DNA from: Acidisphaera sp. S103
GTDB taxonomy: Bacteria > Pseudomonadota > Alphaproteobacteria > Acetobacterales > Acetobacteraceae
Assembly (NCBI RefSeq): GCF_009765975.1
Contig: NZ_LMUJ01000032.1
Coordinates: 139,182 to 203,181, forward strand
Length of the DNA: 64,000 nucleotides
Direction of reading: 5' to 3'
Under the pieces are notes generated by a model, which did not search any database, had not been told where the DNA came from, and was given only the letters and a program-made list of their open reading frames with translations. Positions 8,373-17,566 of this stretch are shown in pieces. The first letter of the stretch is position 1; every line of letters starts with the position of its first letter. The translations under genes were made by a program, and so were the position numbers.

Positions 8373-9158
8373 TCAGGCGCGGGTTAGGCTGCCTCCGTCC
8401 GTCGAACGGCGTCGCCGTGCCAGGCCGATCAGCCCCACGACGCCGGTCAGCACCATCGCCACGCTTGCCGGTTCAGGCACCTGCGTCACCGACACGTTGG
8501 TCAGCAGCGCGAAAGGCGGGCTGCCGCCAGGAGACATCGACGTAAACGACAGCAACTCACTGCTGCTCGTCGCGATGAAATCGAACGTTTGGTTCATCCA
8601 TCCCGAGAAGGATTGCGTTGCGATCGTTTTCCCCGTCGTGTCCTGGGTTGTCGCGCTGTTGGGACCAAGGTTGACCGCCCAATAATCGTTCACCGTACCG
8701 GTGAACCCGGTCTGCTGTGCTTCCGCCCATGCGAATGACACGGCATAGGTTTGTCCGATCGTCAGTCCGTTGATCGTCTGGGTAATGGGTCCTTGTTCGT
8801 AGATGGGATCCGCCGCGGCGTAATTTTCGCCGGCGATGGGGGGCGCGGGGCTGGTGCCCAGGCTGAGCGAGCCCCCTGACCCCTGAGCCGTCGTCGAGCC
8901 TGGCAGGAAGACAAAATTGTAGCCGGCGGTCGTCCAGTCCGCCACGGATTCGCCCAGGCTATTGCTGTAGCCGGTGCCGAATTGGATCGACGTCGTTCCG
9001 CCGGTCACGGCGAAGCTGCCGTTTTGAACAAGGTTCTGGGCCATCGCCGAACCGGAGAAGGCGGCGATCAGCAGCGCGGCGGATGCACCGCGAATGGCTC
9101 GGGCGCCGAATGCCTGTGAACCCCTGACGATACAAAGGCCTGATCGCCGTGTGTCCAT
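8373..9158 (-). CDS. PEP-CTERM sorting domain-containing secreted protein (paralog A)
   Basis: The protein begins with an unusually long N-region followed by a hydrophobic signal segment ending SAMAQ. A beta-rich domain follows (NLVQNGSF...ITQTINGLTIGQTYAVSFAW), then the sorting tail VPEPAS, a transmembrane stretch and ARRRR. Such proteins are exported and processed by exosortase, typically in EPS or biofilm producers. No exosortase gene is in the window. The ATG at 9158 has GAAGGA 9 nt upstream and is preferred over the one at 9185. The domain resembles DUF642/galactose-binding folds. A close paralog follows upstream at 9361-10233, so the pair looks like a tandem duplication. Confidence 0.85.
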   Translation of the reverse strand: MDTRRSGLCIVRGSQAFGARAIRGASAALLIAAFSGSAMAQNLVQNGSFAVTGGTTSIQFGTGYSNSLGESVADWTTAGYNFVFLPGSTTAQGSGGSLSLGTSPAPPIAGENYAAADPIYEQGPITQTINGLTIGQTYAVSFAWAEAQQTGFTGTVNDYWAVNLGPNSATTQDTTGKTIATQSFSGWMNQTFDFIATSSSELLSFTSMSPGGSPPFALLTNVSVTQVPEPASVAMVLTGVVGLIGLARRRRSTDGGSLTRA

Positions 9159-9360
9159 AATTGGACGTCCTTCAAAATATCTCATTTCGATAGTGATTTA
9201 CCACCGATTGGGTGATCATTGTCAACAAAATCTGGGAATGGGAAAACAAAATCAATATTTAGATGACAAACATAAATACTACAATTTCGTCTCGTGATGG
9301 GATGCACTCACAAGCTGGTCGTGCGCCCGATGTCCCCACGGATCCTGGCGCAAACGGCGA

Positions 9361-10233
9361 TCAAACCGTCGTGCGCCCTCTCATACGATGGCGCCGGGCG
9401 GCGGCAACCAGACCCACCAGTCCGGTGGCCATCAGCGCCAGGCTCGCGGGTTCCGGCACTTGCGTCATCGACACGTTGGCGAGCAACGCGAATGGCGGCT
9501 GGCCGGTGGGTGTTCCGGTCGCCAGGAACGAGAGCAGTTCGCTGGGACCGGTCGCGATGAAATCGAATGTCTGGTTCACCCAGGCCGAGGCGCCTTCGGT
9601 TGGAAGCGACACAAGGCTGGTTGTTTGGCTTGGGTTGGACACGGAAACCGTGCCCAGGCTGACGGTCCATTCATCGGTCGTTGCGCCGCTGAAGCCGGAT
9701 TGCTGCGCCCCGGCCCAGGCAAACGACACAGCGTAAGATTTCCCCGCGGTCAGGCCGTTGATGGTCTGCGTGATGGCCGAGACCTCATACGCCCCGTCGG
9801 CGCCGATGTAATTCCCGCTGCCCGCGGTGCAGGCGCCGCTCGTTGGGGCGCACAGTGGCAGAAGCGCCGCGTTCGTCCCGCCATTGGCCGGCCCCCATAG
9901 CCTCACCGTCGCCTGGCCCGTCGCGCCGGTCGTGTCGGCGGTGTTCGGCAGGTAGACGAAATTGTAACCGGCGGTCGACCATCCGACCAGCGTCTGGGCG
10001 GGTGTGAAGCCGTTGTTCGTCGAGCCGAATTCGGCTGCCTCGGCGGCCTGGGTCACGCCACCGATCACGGCCTGGGAAAAAGTGCCGTTCACCACAAGAT
10101 TCTGGGCCTGCGCGGTGGCGGCAAACATGCCCGATACCAGGACGGTCAACGCCAGGATCGACGTGCCGCGCAAGGCGGAACGCATGGCCGCCGGCCGGTC
10201 ATCGCCACGATAGGTCGTCCGGCCGCAATCCAC
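9361..10233 (-). CDS. PEP-CTERM sorting domain-containing secreted protein (paralog B)
   Basis: This 290-residue paralog of the adjacent PEP-CTERM protein shares NLVVNGTFS, TAGYNFVYLP, ITQTINGLTAGKSYAVSFAW, WVNQTFDFIAT and the PPFALL-N-S-TQVPEPAS tail. The start is probably GTG at 10233: AGGA lies 9 nt upstream and the resulting N-terminus (MDCGRT) matches paralog A (MDTRRS). An ATG at 10185 would give a tidier signal peptide and cannot be excluded. Paralog B has an insert of about 20 residues with two cysteines (CAPTSGAC) that paralog A lacks. It is probably exported and exosortase-processed; its partner is unknown. Confidence 0.85.
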   Translation of the reverse strand: MDCGRTTYRGDDRPAAMRSALRGTSILALTVLVSGMFAATAQAQNLVVNGTFSQAVIGGVTQAAEAAEFGSTNNGFTPAQTLVGWSTAGYNFVYLPNTADTTGATGQATVRLWGPANGGTNAALLPLCAPTSGACTAGSGNYIGADGAYEVSAITQTINGLTAGKSYAVSFAWAGAQQSGFSGATTDEWTVSLGTVSVSNPSQTTSLVSLPTEGASAWVNQTFDFIATGPSELLSFLATGTPTGQPPFALLANVSMTQVPEPASLALMATGLVGLVAAARRHRMRGRTTV

Positions 10234-10530
10234 AAATAGGGATCCTGGAACACAGTGAGATGCCAGTTACAGCGGAATACGATATAGTCTGTCAATCGTA
10301 ATGTGTTTGAGGAGGCTCCGCAGCCGGGCGCGATTGGGCGATCGCCCTTTGGATTCGCGCGCCACCGCCACGCTGCGACGGGATCGGGACCGCGCAGCAA
10401 ATCCCGCGGTCAAGGGGGGCCACGCCGGCTTTGCCTCGGCGTGTTCCTTGACAGTCCTGACACCCGCCGCTACGCCCCCGCGCCAATCCTACACGTCTGT
10501 AACCTGACATCCTCCGAGGGTCTCCGCATC
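10234..10530. other. Intergenic region upstream of fabD and paralog B
   Basis: This 297-bp divergent spacer must hold promoters for both the PEP-CTERM gene and the fab cluster. I see no convincing small gene. The open frame that runs through it into fabD lacks family similarity and good initiation signals. Confidence 0.5.
10448..10476 (+). promoter_or_regulatory. Candidate sigma70-type promoter for fabD
   Basis: A perfect TTGACA (10448-10453) is followed after 17 nt by TACGCC, a weak -10. It lies about 55 bp upstream of the fabD ATG. The -35 is good and the -10 poor, so this is tentative. Confidence 0.35.
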
Positions 10531-11493
10531 ATGCCGGTTCATGCCTTCATCTTCCCGGGCCAGGGCAGCCAGGCCGTCGGCATGGGCCGCGACCTCGCCG
10601 CCGCCTTCGCCGCCGCGCGGGAGGTGTTCGAGGAAGTCGACGAAACCCTGAAGCAAAAGCTGTCCAAGCTGATGTTCGAGGGGCCGCACGAAGAGCTCAC
10701 GCTGACCGAAAACACCCAGCCGGCACTGATGGCGCACTCGCTGGCTGTGCTGCGGGTGCTGGAACGGGAAGGCGGGACCAGCCTGCAACGCAAGGCGCTG
10801 GTCGTCGCGGGCCACTCGCTGGGGGAATACAGCGCGCTCGCCGCCGCCGGGGCCTTTTCGGTTACCGCCGCCGCGCGCCTGTTGAAGCTGCGCGGCCAGT
10901 CCATGCAGAAGGCGGTGCCGGCCGGCATAGGCGCGATGGCCGCCCTGCTGGGTGCCGACATGGATCAGGCACGGGCGATCTGCGCCGAGGCGGGACCGGT
11001 GCCGGAAACCGGCGTGCTGGAAGTCGTCCAACCCGCCAACGACAACGGCGGCGGCCAGGTGGTGATCTCCGGCCATCGCACGGCGATCGAACGGGCCATC
11101 GAGATCGCCAAGTCCAAGGGCGTCCGCCGGGCGATGCTGCTGCCGGTGTCCGCGCCATTCCACTGCGCGCTGATGGCCCCGGCGGCGGATGTGATGGCGG
11201 AAGCGCTTGAAACGACGATGCCCAAGGCGCCTTGTGTGCCGCTGGTGGCGAATGTCTCGGCCAAACGCGAATCCGATCCTGGGCAAATCCGCGACCTGCT
11301 GATACAGCAGGTGACCGCCACCGTGCGCTGGCGCGAATGCGTCACGGCGATGACGGACATGGGCGTCGACAGTTTTATAGAACTCGGTGCCGGCAAGGTG
11401 CTGACGGGACTGATCAAGCGAATCGCACCGGACGCGTCCGGAGCCGCCGCCGGCACGCCGGCGGAGATCGAAGCGGTGCTGAAAAGTCTCTGA
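10531..11493 (+). CDS. fabD: Malonyl-CoA:ACP transacylase
   Basis: FabD loads malonyl groups from CoA onto acyl carrier protein, the first committed step supplying fatty acid elongation. The 320-residue protein has the oxyanion motif FPGQGSQ at residues 8-14, the nucleophile in GHSLGEY (S96) and the catalytic histidine in APFHCALM (H211). The ATG at 10531 was chosen because FabD homology starts at MPVHAFIFPGQGSQ; the 396-codon frame from 10303 adds unrelated residues. fabG follows 20 bp later, then acpP and fabF, the classical cluster order. Confidence 0.96.
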   Translation: MPVHAFIFPGQGSQAVGMGRDLAAAFAAAREVFEEVDETLKQKLSKLMFEGPHEELTLTENTQPALMAHSLAVLRVLEREGGTSLQRKALVVAGHSLGEYSALAAAGAFSVTAAARLLKLRGQSMQKAVPAGIGAMAALLGADMDQARAICAEAGPVPETGVLEVVQPANDNGGGQVVISGHRTAIERAIEIAKSKGVRRAMLLPVSAPFHCALMAPAADVMAEALETTMPKAPCVPLVANVSAKRESDPGQIRDLLIQQVTATVRWRECVTAMTDMGVDSFIELGAGKVLTGLIKRIAPDASGAAAGTPAEIEAVLKSL

Positions 11494-11513
11494 GCGAGGA
11501 GGGAGAAGCGGCG

Positions 11514-12251
11514 ATGTTCCGATTGGATGGCAAGGCCGCCCTGGTGACCGGCGCCTCCGGTGGCATCGGAGCGGCAATCGCTCGTGCCCTGCATGCCCAG
11601 GGCGCCAATGTTGCCCTGTCCGGCACAAGGCGTGAGGCGCTGGAGGCATTGGCAGCCGAACTCGGTGAGCGCGCCCATGTTTGCCCCGCCGACCTGCGTG
11701 ACGCGTCGGAACCCGACGCCCTGGTCGAGATGGCGGAAAAAGCCACCGGCCCACTGCATATATTGGTGAATAACGCGGGAATGACTCGCGACATGCTGGC
11801 CCTGCGGATGTCCGACCAGGACTGGCAGTCGGTTTTGGATGTCGATTTGTCCGCGCCGTTCCGCCTGATCAGGGCCACGCTGCGCGGCATGCTGCGGCGG
11901 CGTGCCGGCCGGATCATCAACATCTCATCCATCGTCGGCGCGACCGGGAATGCCGGACAGGCCAATTATGCCGCGGCCAAGGCCGGCTTGGTCGGCATGA
12001 GCAAGGCGCTGGCGCAGGAAGTCGCTTCCCGCGGGATCACCATCAACGTGGTGGCACCGGGCTTCGTGGTCACCGCGATGACCGACGTGCTGGGCGAAGC
12101 ACAGAAGACCAAACTATCCGAATCCATTCCGCTCCGGCGACTCGGTCAGCCGGATGACATCGCGGGTGCCGTTGCCTATCTGGCTTCGGATGAAGCGGGG
12201 TGGGTCACCGGCGCCACACTGCACGTTAATGGCGGAATGGCGATGATCTAG
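11514..12251 (+). CDS. fabG: 3-oxoacyl-ACP reductase
   Basis: FabG reduces 3-oxoacyl-ACP with NADPH in each elongation cycle. This 245-residue short-chain dehydrogenase has the cofactor motif TGASGGIG (residues 12-19), NNAG at 86-89, the catalytic Ser in NISS (138-139) and Tyr152-xxx-Lys156 in NYAAAK. GAGGAGGGAG lies just before the ATG at 11514. The gene follows fabD directly and precedes acpP, which favours FabG over a generic SDR. A short TTTCCCG/CGGGAAA hairpin follows the stop. Confidence 0.95.
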   Translation: MFRLDGKAALVTGASGGIGAAIARALHAQGANVALSGTRREALEALAAELGERAHVCPADLRDASEPDALVEMAEKATGPLHILVNNAGMTRDMLALRMSDQDWQSVLDVDLSAPFRLIRATLRGMLRRRAGRIINISSIVGATGNAGQANYAAAKAGLVGMSKALAQEVASRGITINVVAPGFVVTAMTDVLGEAQKTKLSESIPLRRLGQPDDIAGAVAYLASDEAGWVTGATLHVNGGMAMI

Positions 12252-12276
12252 GGAGATGCGTAACCAGCCGGCAACC

Positions 12277-12294
12277 TTTCCCGTCCGCGGGAAA
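12277..12294 (+). terminator. Short hairpin after fabG
   Basis: TTTCCCG and CGGGAAA form a 7-bp stem around a 4-nt loop. No T-run follows, so it may be an attenuator or processing stem that lets acpP be expressed at a different level from fabDG. Confidence 0.4.
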
Positions 12295-12415
12295 CCATGC
12301 TAAGCGCCCGGTGCCATGTCTGGCGCGGCTCGCTTCATGGACCGGGACAAGGCCCGGCCGCGGAAAAGCCGGACAACGACGACAACCCAACGACAGTTCA
12401 GGAGTAGCGGAGCCG

Positions 12416-12652
12416 ATGAGCGACATTGCCGACAAGATCAAGCGGATCGTGGTGGAACACCTCGGCGTGGACGAAGCCAAGGTGACGCCGGAAGCGTCAT
12501 TCATCGACGACCTGGGCGCCGACAGCCTGGACACGGTCGAGCTGGTGATGGCATTCGAAGAAGAATTCGACGTCGAGATCCCCGAGGACGCGGCCGAGAA
12601 GATCGCGACCGTCAAGGACGCGATCGACTATATCGAAAAGCAGAAGCAGTAA
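12416..12652 (+). CDS. acpP: Acyl carrier protein
   Basis: AcpP carries growing acyl chains on a phosphopantetheine arm. The 78-residue acidic protein has the modification site GADSLD with Ser37, followed by the usual helix ([17 protein letters not shown]). CAGGAG lies upstream of the ATG at 12416. A spacer of about 165 bp separates it from fabG, wider than elsewhere in the cluster, so it may have its own promoter. Identification is certain from length, motif and neighbours. Confidence 0.97.
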   Translation: MSDIADKIKRIVVEHLGVDEAKVTPEASFIDDLGADSLDTVELVMAFEEEFDVEIPEDAAEKIATVKDAIDYIEKQKQ

Positions 12653-12688
12653 GAACTGCCCTGGGATGAGCGTGAAAGGCCTGCTGTG

Positions 12689-13948
12689 ATGCGGCGAGTG
12701 GTGGTGACGGGCATGGGCATCGCCTGTCCCCTGGGTGTGGGCGTGGAGCATGTCTGGCGCCGGTTGATCAATGCCGAGTCGGGCATCGGCGCCATCACGG
12801 CGTTCGACGCCAAGGATTCGCCCTGCAAGGTGGCTGGCCAGGTGCCCGCCGGAACCAGGGCCGACGGCGGGCTCGACATCAATGAGTGGATTCCGGTCAA
12901 GGACCAGAAAAAGATGGATCGCTTCATCCATCTGGCGATGGTCGCCGGTTCCGAGGCGGTCGAGGATTCCGGCTGGGTGCCGCAAACCGAGGATGATCAC
13001 TGCGCCACCGGCGTGATGATCGGGTCCGGAATCGGTGGGCTGGAGACGATTTATCAGGCCTCCATCCAGGTCCATGAAGGCAAGGCTCGGCGGTTGTCGC
13101 CGTTCTTCATTCCTTCGGCGCTCAGTAATCTTGCGTCCGGCCATTTGTCGATCAAATACGGATTCAAGGGGCCGAACCACTCGGTGGTGACGGCTTGTGC
13201 GACAGGCGTGCATGCGATCGGCGATGCGTCGCGGCTGATCGGGCTGGGCGACGCCGATGTCATGCTGGCCGGCGGGGCGGAAGCCACGGTGTGCGAGCTT
13301 GGAATCGCCGGGTTCTGCGCCTCCCGCGCCTTGTCCACCGGGTTCAACGACCGGCCCACCGCCGCCTCGCGCCCCTGGGACAAGGATCGCGACGGGTTCG
13401 TGATGGGCGAAGGGTCCGGCTGCGTCGTGCTGGAGGAATATGAGCACGCGAGGAAGCGCGGCGCGAAGATTTACGCCGAGGTATCCGGTTATGGCATGTC
13501 CGGCGACGCGTATCACATCCCCGCCCCGGCGGAAGGCCACGACGGCGCGTTCCGGTCGATGCGCAACGCGATGAAAAGCGGCGGCTACAGCCCCGCCGAC
13601 ATCCAGTATGTCAACGCCCACGGCACTTCGACGCCACTGGGCGACGATCTGGAACTGGAAGCGGTCGAACGGCTGTTCGGCGACGCGGCCCGCGGTATCG
13701 CCATGTCGTCCACCAAGTCGGCCACCGGTCACCTGCTGGGTGCCGCGGGCGCGATCGAGGCGGTGTTCTCGATCCTCGCTATCCGCGACGGGGTAGCGCC
13801 GCCGACGCTGAACCTGGACGAACCGAGCCGGGAAAGCGTGATCGATCGGGTGGCGAAGGCGGCGCAGCAGCGGCGGATCAAGGTGGCCTTGTCCAACAGC
13901 TTCGGGTTTGGTGGGACCAACGCCTCTGTCATCTTCCGCGCCGCCTGA
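12689..13948 (+). CDS. fabF: 3-oxoacyl-ACP synthase II
   Basis: FabF condenses malonyl-ACP with acyl-ACP. The 419-residue KAS II has the catalytic triad C170 (in VVTACATG), H311 (NAHGTSTPLGD) and H348 (KSATGHLLG), and ends with the NSFGFGGTN loop. GTG at 12686 and ATG at 12689 are adjacent possible starts, with GAAAGG 6 and 9 nt upstream respectively. The ATG gives the standard MRRVVVTG N-terminus. The 3' end overlaps mltG by about 40 bp. Confidence 0.96.
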   Translation: MRRVVVTGMGIACPLGVGVEHVWRRLINAESGIGAITAFDAKDSPCKVAGQVPAGTRADGGLDINEWIPVKDQKKMDRFIHLAMVAGSEAVEDSGWVPQTEDDHCATGVMIGSGIGGLETIYQASIQVHEGKARRLSPFFIPSALSNLASGHLSIKYGFKGPNHSVVTACATGVHAIGDASRLIGLGDADVMLAGGAEATVCELGIAGFCASRALSTGFNDRPTAASRPWDKDRDGFVMGEGSGCVVLEEYEHARKRGAKIYAEVSGYGMSGDAYHIPAPAEGHDGAFRSMRNAMKSGGYSPADIQYVNAHGTSTPLGDDLELEAVERLFGDAARGIAMSSTKSATGHLLGAAGAIEAVFSILAIRDGVAPPTLNLDEPSRESVIDRVAKAAQQRRIKVALSNSFGFGGTNASVIFRAA

Positions 13949-14957
13949 TCCGGCACCGTCGTCGCGGCGGCGATGGGCGCTACTCACCGGCCTCCTGACG
14001 GTTGCCGTTTTGGGTGGCACCGCGGTGGGCGGTATTCACTGGTGGCGTGGCGCCCTGGTGCGACCCGGCCCGCTGGCGGCCTCGCGCGACATCCTGGTGC
14101 CGCACGGTGGAACGGCTCAGCTTGCTCAGGCGCTGGCGGCGGATGATCTGGTGGACCAGCCGCGTCTGTTTCGTGCGGCGGCCTGGCTGACCCGGGGTGA
14201 GGGAACACTGCATGCCGCCGAATTCGCCTTCCCCGCGCATGCATCGATCCGCCAGGTGCTGGCGATTTTGCGTTCGGCACATCCGGTCGAACACCGTCTG
14301 ACGATCGCCGAGGGGCTGACCGCGCAGCAGATCGTCGGTGTGCTGGCACATGCCGACGCGATGACCGGTGAGGTGCGGACGATCGCGGAAGGGTCGGTTC
14401 TGCCGCAGACCTATGATTACGAATACGGCGCCGATCGCACGGCAATCGTGGCTCGGGCGCAGGCGGCGATGCACAAGGACCTCGCCGAGGCTTGGGCCGA
14501 CCGGGCGCCCGGATTGCCGCTATCCAGTCCCCACGACGCGCTGATTCTGGCCAGTATCGTGGAGCGGGAGACAGCGAAACCGGAGGAACGGCCGCATGTC
14601 GCCGCCGTCTATCTCAATCGCCTGCGGCTGGGGATGCGGCTGCAAGCCGATCCCACCGTGATCTATTCGGCCAGCAATGGCGCCGGGGTACTGGATCACC
14701 CGCTTACCCACGCGGAGTTGGTCCGGGACGATCCCTTCAACACGTACCGCAGTGCGGGATTGCCTCCGTCGCCGATCTGCTCCCCGAGCCCCGACAGTCT
14801 GCATGCGGTGCTGCACCCGGCGGCCAGCGACGACCTGTATTTCGTCGCGGACGGAACGGGTGGACATGTGTTCTCCCGCAGCTATGCGGCGCATGACACC
14901 GCCGTGGCAAAATGGCGGGCGCTGGCCCCGTCCACGTCACACGGCAACCCGGATTGA
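13911..14957 (+). CDS. mltG: Endolytic murein transglycosylase MltG
   Basis: MltG cleaves nascent glycan strands at the inner membrane and sets glycan length. This roughly 348-residue protein has one N-terminal transmembrane helix (about residues 23-42), a LysM-like region with IAEGLT, and the catalytic segment ASIVERET. The glutamate there falls at residue 218 by my count, the number of the known catalytic residue in E. coli. The YceG signature AAVYLNRL and LQADPTVIY follow. The start lies inside fabF; adjacent TTG (13908) and GTG (13911) codons are the only plausible ones, since no ATG precedes the TM segment. fabF-mltG order is common in proteobacteria. Confidence 0.92.
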   Translation: MGPTPLSSSAPPDPAPSSRRRWALLTGLLTVAVLGGTAVGGIHWWRGALVRPGPLAASRDILVPHGGTAQLAQALAADDLVDQPRLFRAAAWLTRGEGTLHAAEFAFPAHASIRQVLAILRSAHPVEHRLTIAEGLTAQQIVGVLAHADAMTGEVRTIAEGSVLPQTYDYEYGADRTAIVARAQAAMHKDLAEAWADRAPGLPLSSPHDALILASIVERETAKPEERPHVAAVYLNRLRLGMRLQADPTVIYSASNGAGVLDHPLTHAELVRDDPFNTYRSAGLPPSPICSPSPDSLHAVLHPAASDDLYFVADGTGGHVFSRSYAAHDTAVAKWRALAPSTSHGNPD

Positions 14958-15056
14958 TACGCGGTCGCGCTGCACCGCGTGTTGGCACAATTCAATTCAC
15001 CGCTTTTCGTCTCGCCGAACGCATGCTTCGATGGCCGCGGCAGGTAGGGGCGGCAC

Positions 15057-16343
15057 ATGTCGGTATCAGCATCGGGCTTGGCGGCCGTACGGCCGACCGC
15101 GGAACAAAGTCGTAAAGCGATCTATGCCGCGACGATCGGCAACGTCATGGAATGGTACGATTTCGGCGTGTTCGGCTACCTCGCCGGATCGTTGGCACTG
15201 AATTTCTTTCCAAAAGGCGATCCGGCCTCGGCGCTGTTGAATACCTTCCTGGTGTTCGGAGTCGGCCTGGTGTTCCGGCCGCTGGGCGGGATTGTGATCG
15301 GCCGCATGGGCGACACACGCGGCCGCAAGCCCGCTTTGGTGCTGACCATTCTACTCATGGCGTTGGGAACGGTCATCATCGGCGTGCTGCCCACCTACTC
15401 CTCGATCGGCGTCATGGCGCCGGTGCTGTTGCTGGTGGCGCGTCTGTTGCAAGGGTTTTCCACTGGTGGCGAATGGGGCGGGGCGACGGCGTTCATGGCC
15501 GAATGGTCGATGGAGGGTAAGCGCGGGCTCTACACCAGTTTCCAGCAGATGTCCGTCGCCGGCGGCGGCTTACTTGGGGTGGGCCTCGCCGCGCTGCTGA
15601 CCTCATGGATCGGATCGGATGCGATCAACGATTGGGGCTGGCGGATCCCGTTCCTCCTCGGCGGATTGTTCGGGCCGATTGGCCTGTGGCTGCGGCGAAA
15701 CGTCGATGAGACCCCACCCTACCGGGCGACGGTAGCCGAAGGCGAGACAGCGGAGGCGTCAACCCTCGGCCACGCCGTGCAGGCGTTCGGCTTCACCATC
15801 CTGTGGACCGTATCGTTCTACGTGTTTTTGACGTATATGCCAACGTATACACGAACGCAATTGCACCTGACCGCGGCCCAGTCGCTGTGGGCATCGACGG
15901 CCAGTTTGTTCACGCTGGTGGTCCTGGTCCCGTTGATGGGTGCGCTGTCGGATCGGATCGGGCGAAAGCGGCTGCTGCTGGCGTCGTGCGCGTTGTGCTT
16001 CATCATTCCGATTCCAGCGTTCTTAGTGCTGACGGGGGGATATGGCTTTGTCAGCGTCGTTTTGATTCAGGTTGTTTTTGCTTTTTCGATCTCGCTGTTC
16101 TCCGGTCCCGGACCGGCGGCGATTTCGGAGATCTTTCCGACGCGCGGCCGTTCCACCTGGATGTCGTCTTCCTACGCGCTGGCGGTTGCCATATTCGGCG
16201 GTTTCGCTCCGTTCATTTCGCAATGGCTGATCGACGAAACGGGGTCGAAAATGGCACCGACCGCCTATGTTATGGCGGCGGCGGCGATCAGCTTCATAAC
16301 GATCGCGGGCCTGCGTGAAACGGCGCACGAACCGTTACGATAA
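15057..16343 (+). CDS. MFS transporter, metabolite:H+ symporter (MHS) family
   Basis: The 428-residue protein has 12 predicted membrane segments. Near the N-terminus is the MHS signature NVMEWYDFGVFGYLAG; the intracellular loop motif GRMGDTRGRKPAL and STGGEWGGA in the fourth helix region place it with ProP/ShiA/KgtP-like symporters of carboxylates or betaines. LSDRIGRKRLLL marks the central loop of the second half. It is not in an obvious operon. A long stem-loop begins right after its stop. The substrate is unresolved. Confidence 0.87.
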   Translation: MSVSASGLAAVRPTAEQSRKAIYAATIGNVMEWYDFGVFGYLAGSLALNFFPKGDPASALLNTFLVFGVGLVFRPLGGIVIGRMGDTRGRKPALVLTILLMALGTVIIGVLPTYSSIGVMAPVLLLVARLLQGFSTGGEWGGATAFMAEWSMEGKRGLYTSFQQMSVAGGGLLGVGLAALLTSWIGSDAINDWGWRIPFLLGGLFGPIGLWLRRNVDETPPYRATVAEGETAEASTLGHAVQAFGFTILWTVSFYVFLTYMPTYTRTQLHLTAAQSLWASTASLFTLVVLVPLMGALSDRIGRKRLLLASCALCFIIPIPAFLVLTGGYGFVSVVLIQVVFAFSISLFSGPGPAAISEIFPTRGRSTWMSSSYALAVAIFGGFAPFISQWLIDETGSKMAPTAYVMAAAAISFITIAGLRETAHEPLR

Positions 16344-16344
16344 G

Positions 16345-16413
16345 GCAGATCGCCGGGCGGCAAAAACGTGACGTGACGATGGGGGAAGAAGGCGTTTTTG
16401 TCCGGCGATCTGC
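16345..16413 (+). terminator. Long stem-loop at the 3' end of the MHS transporter gene
   Basis: GCAGATCGCCGG (16345-16356) pairs with CCGGCGATCTGC (16402-16413), and inside it CAAAAACG pairs with CGTTTTTG. The 20-bp interrupted stem starts 2 nt after the stop codon and can act as a terminator or mRNA-stabilising structure. Confidence 0.6.
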
Positions 16414-16482
16414 TGCGATACGGAATGGTTCACGCGCAGGGCAAGAAAGGGGGCGCTCCGGTCGGGCGGCACCGGATACCAG

Positions 16483-16516
16483 CCTCGTCATGGCGCGATG
16501 CCGGGTCATGACGAGG
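16483..16516. repeat. Inverted repeat CCTCGTCATG / CATGACGAGG
   Basis: A perfect 10-bp inverted repeat with a 14-nt spacer sits in the convergent gap before the PEP-CTERM gene. It carries the same GTCATG/CATGAC ends as the palindromes at 6193, 23467 and 31164, so it may be a short relative or a bidirectional terminator. Confidence 0.5.
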
Positions 16517-16528
16517 CCGGTACGCCAG

Positions 16529-17074
16529 TTAGCCACGACGGCGGCGGGCAGTCGCCAAACCTACAAGGCCGGTGCCGAGCAATGCCATCGACACGGGCTC
16601 GGGCACCGGAAGGCTGCCGCCGTTGGCTCCACCACCGGTCAAATCTTCATCCGCGGCTATACCGGCGTCGGATTCGAAACTGGTGCCGTTGCTCGCGAAC
16701 AACACCGGGCCGGGGCTGCTGGCAACCGAAAAATCGCCTGATTGGGCGGTCAAAATCAGATTCTCCTCACCATCGTCGGAGTCGATTTCGAAATTGGAAG
16801 CGTTGTCGCTCACAATCGTGCTGCCCGTCGCGCTGTCGAAGGTTTCCGCGCGCAGCACGCTGCCCGCCGTCGTCGTGATGTCGAAGGATGTCAGAATGCC
16901 TGCGTCGTTGGTGACGAAAGATCCCGCGGCGGTTCCACCGTCGGCGAACGCCACCCCCGACAGGGTCCAGGTCACGTCGGCATGGGCCGTCCGTGGGGCG
17001 CCGGAAACCGCCAGGGCAGTTATTCCAGCAACGATGGCCGATAGAGAGAACTTGTTTGTGGAGCGCATTTTCAT
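16529..17074 (-). CDS. PEP-CTERM sorting domain-containing protein
   Basis: This secreted protein of about 181 residues has a signal peptide (MKMRSTNKF... ending RTAHA), a 120-residue acidic beta-rich domain beginning DVTWTLSGVAF, and a C-terminal VPEPVS, transmembrane helix and ARRRRG anchor. The mature domain differs from the two paralogs at 8.4-10.2 kb, so it is an independent exosortase substrate. The ATG at 17074 is preferred; a TTG at 17098 would add eight residues. AT-rich upstream DNA probably holds its promoter. Its function beyond surface localisation is unknown. Confidence 0.82.
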   Translation of the reverse strand: MKMRSTNKFSLSAIVAGITALAVSGAPRTAHADVTWTLSGVAFADGGTAAGSFVTNDAGILTSFDITTTAGSVLRAETFDSATGSTIVSDNASNFEIDSDDGEENLILTAQSGDFSVASSPGPVLFASNGTSFESDAGIAADEDLTGGGANGGSLPVPEPVSMALLGTGLVGLATARRRRG

Positions 17075-17566
17075 CGTCCGATTTCTGGCAGGAGCCAAGT
17101 CATTGCACGCCCGTTCCGGGCAGGAAATCTGAAGGCAAATCGCGGGTCAGTCACGGCATTCGTAGTCCTCCGGCAAGAAATACACGCCTGTACAAATATG
17201 CACGCCAAAAGGTATGAAATATCGCGATATTACGAATCTGGTGTCTCCGGATGAGGCAGTCTGAGATTTTACTTTCGATCGAAACCATGGTGATCGGCGT
17301 CACGTGATGGTGGCCCCCGCCATAGCCCAGCGATGTCGGCTTTGCCACCGCAACGGGGCAGGCCGATCGGCTGTTCATCAAAAATTCACCAAGAACAGTT
17401 ACGGAAAAGCCAAAATCGCAACATATTGTTTGTTTTTATTACTTTGATTGTCCCGCTGGACGTGTAACGCAGAACCTGGCGGCGTCACTAATGGTTTCGA
17501 TCGTTATGAAATTCCGAACGCAGCCGGGTGGCAACCGACCTGCGTGCCAATGACGCGAAACGGAGC
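17075..17566. other. AT-rich intergenic region, no gene seen
   Basis: About 490 bp between the PEP-CTERM gene and the 3' end of the epimerase gene is clearly richer in A and T than its surroundings. The short open frames here have no start signals or recognisable products. It probably contains the PEP-CTERM promoter; an acquired or decayed segment is also possible. Confidence 0.5.

Noticed and set aside
10489-11754. 421-codon minus-strand frame
   Set aside because: It is antisense to fabD and fabG; no motifs.
12497-14020. 507-codon minus-strand frame
   Set aside because: It is antisense to fabF and mltG; the fab genes are certain.
17151-17381. 76-codon minus-strand ORF in AT-rich DNA
   Set aside because: No ribosome site, no recognisable product, unusual composition; treated as non-coding.
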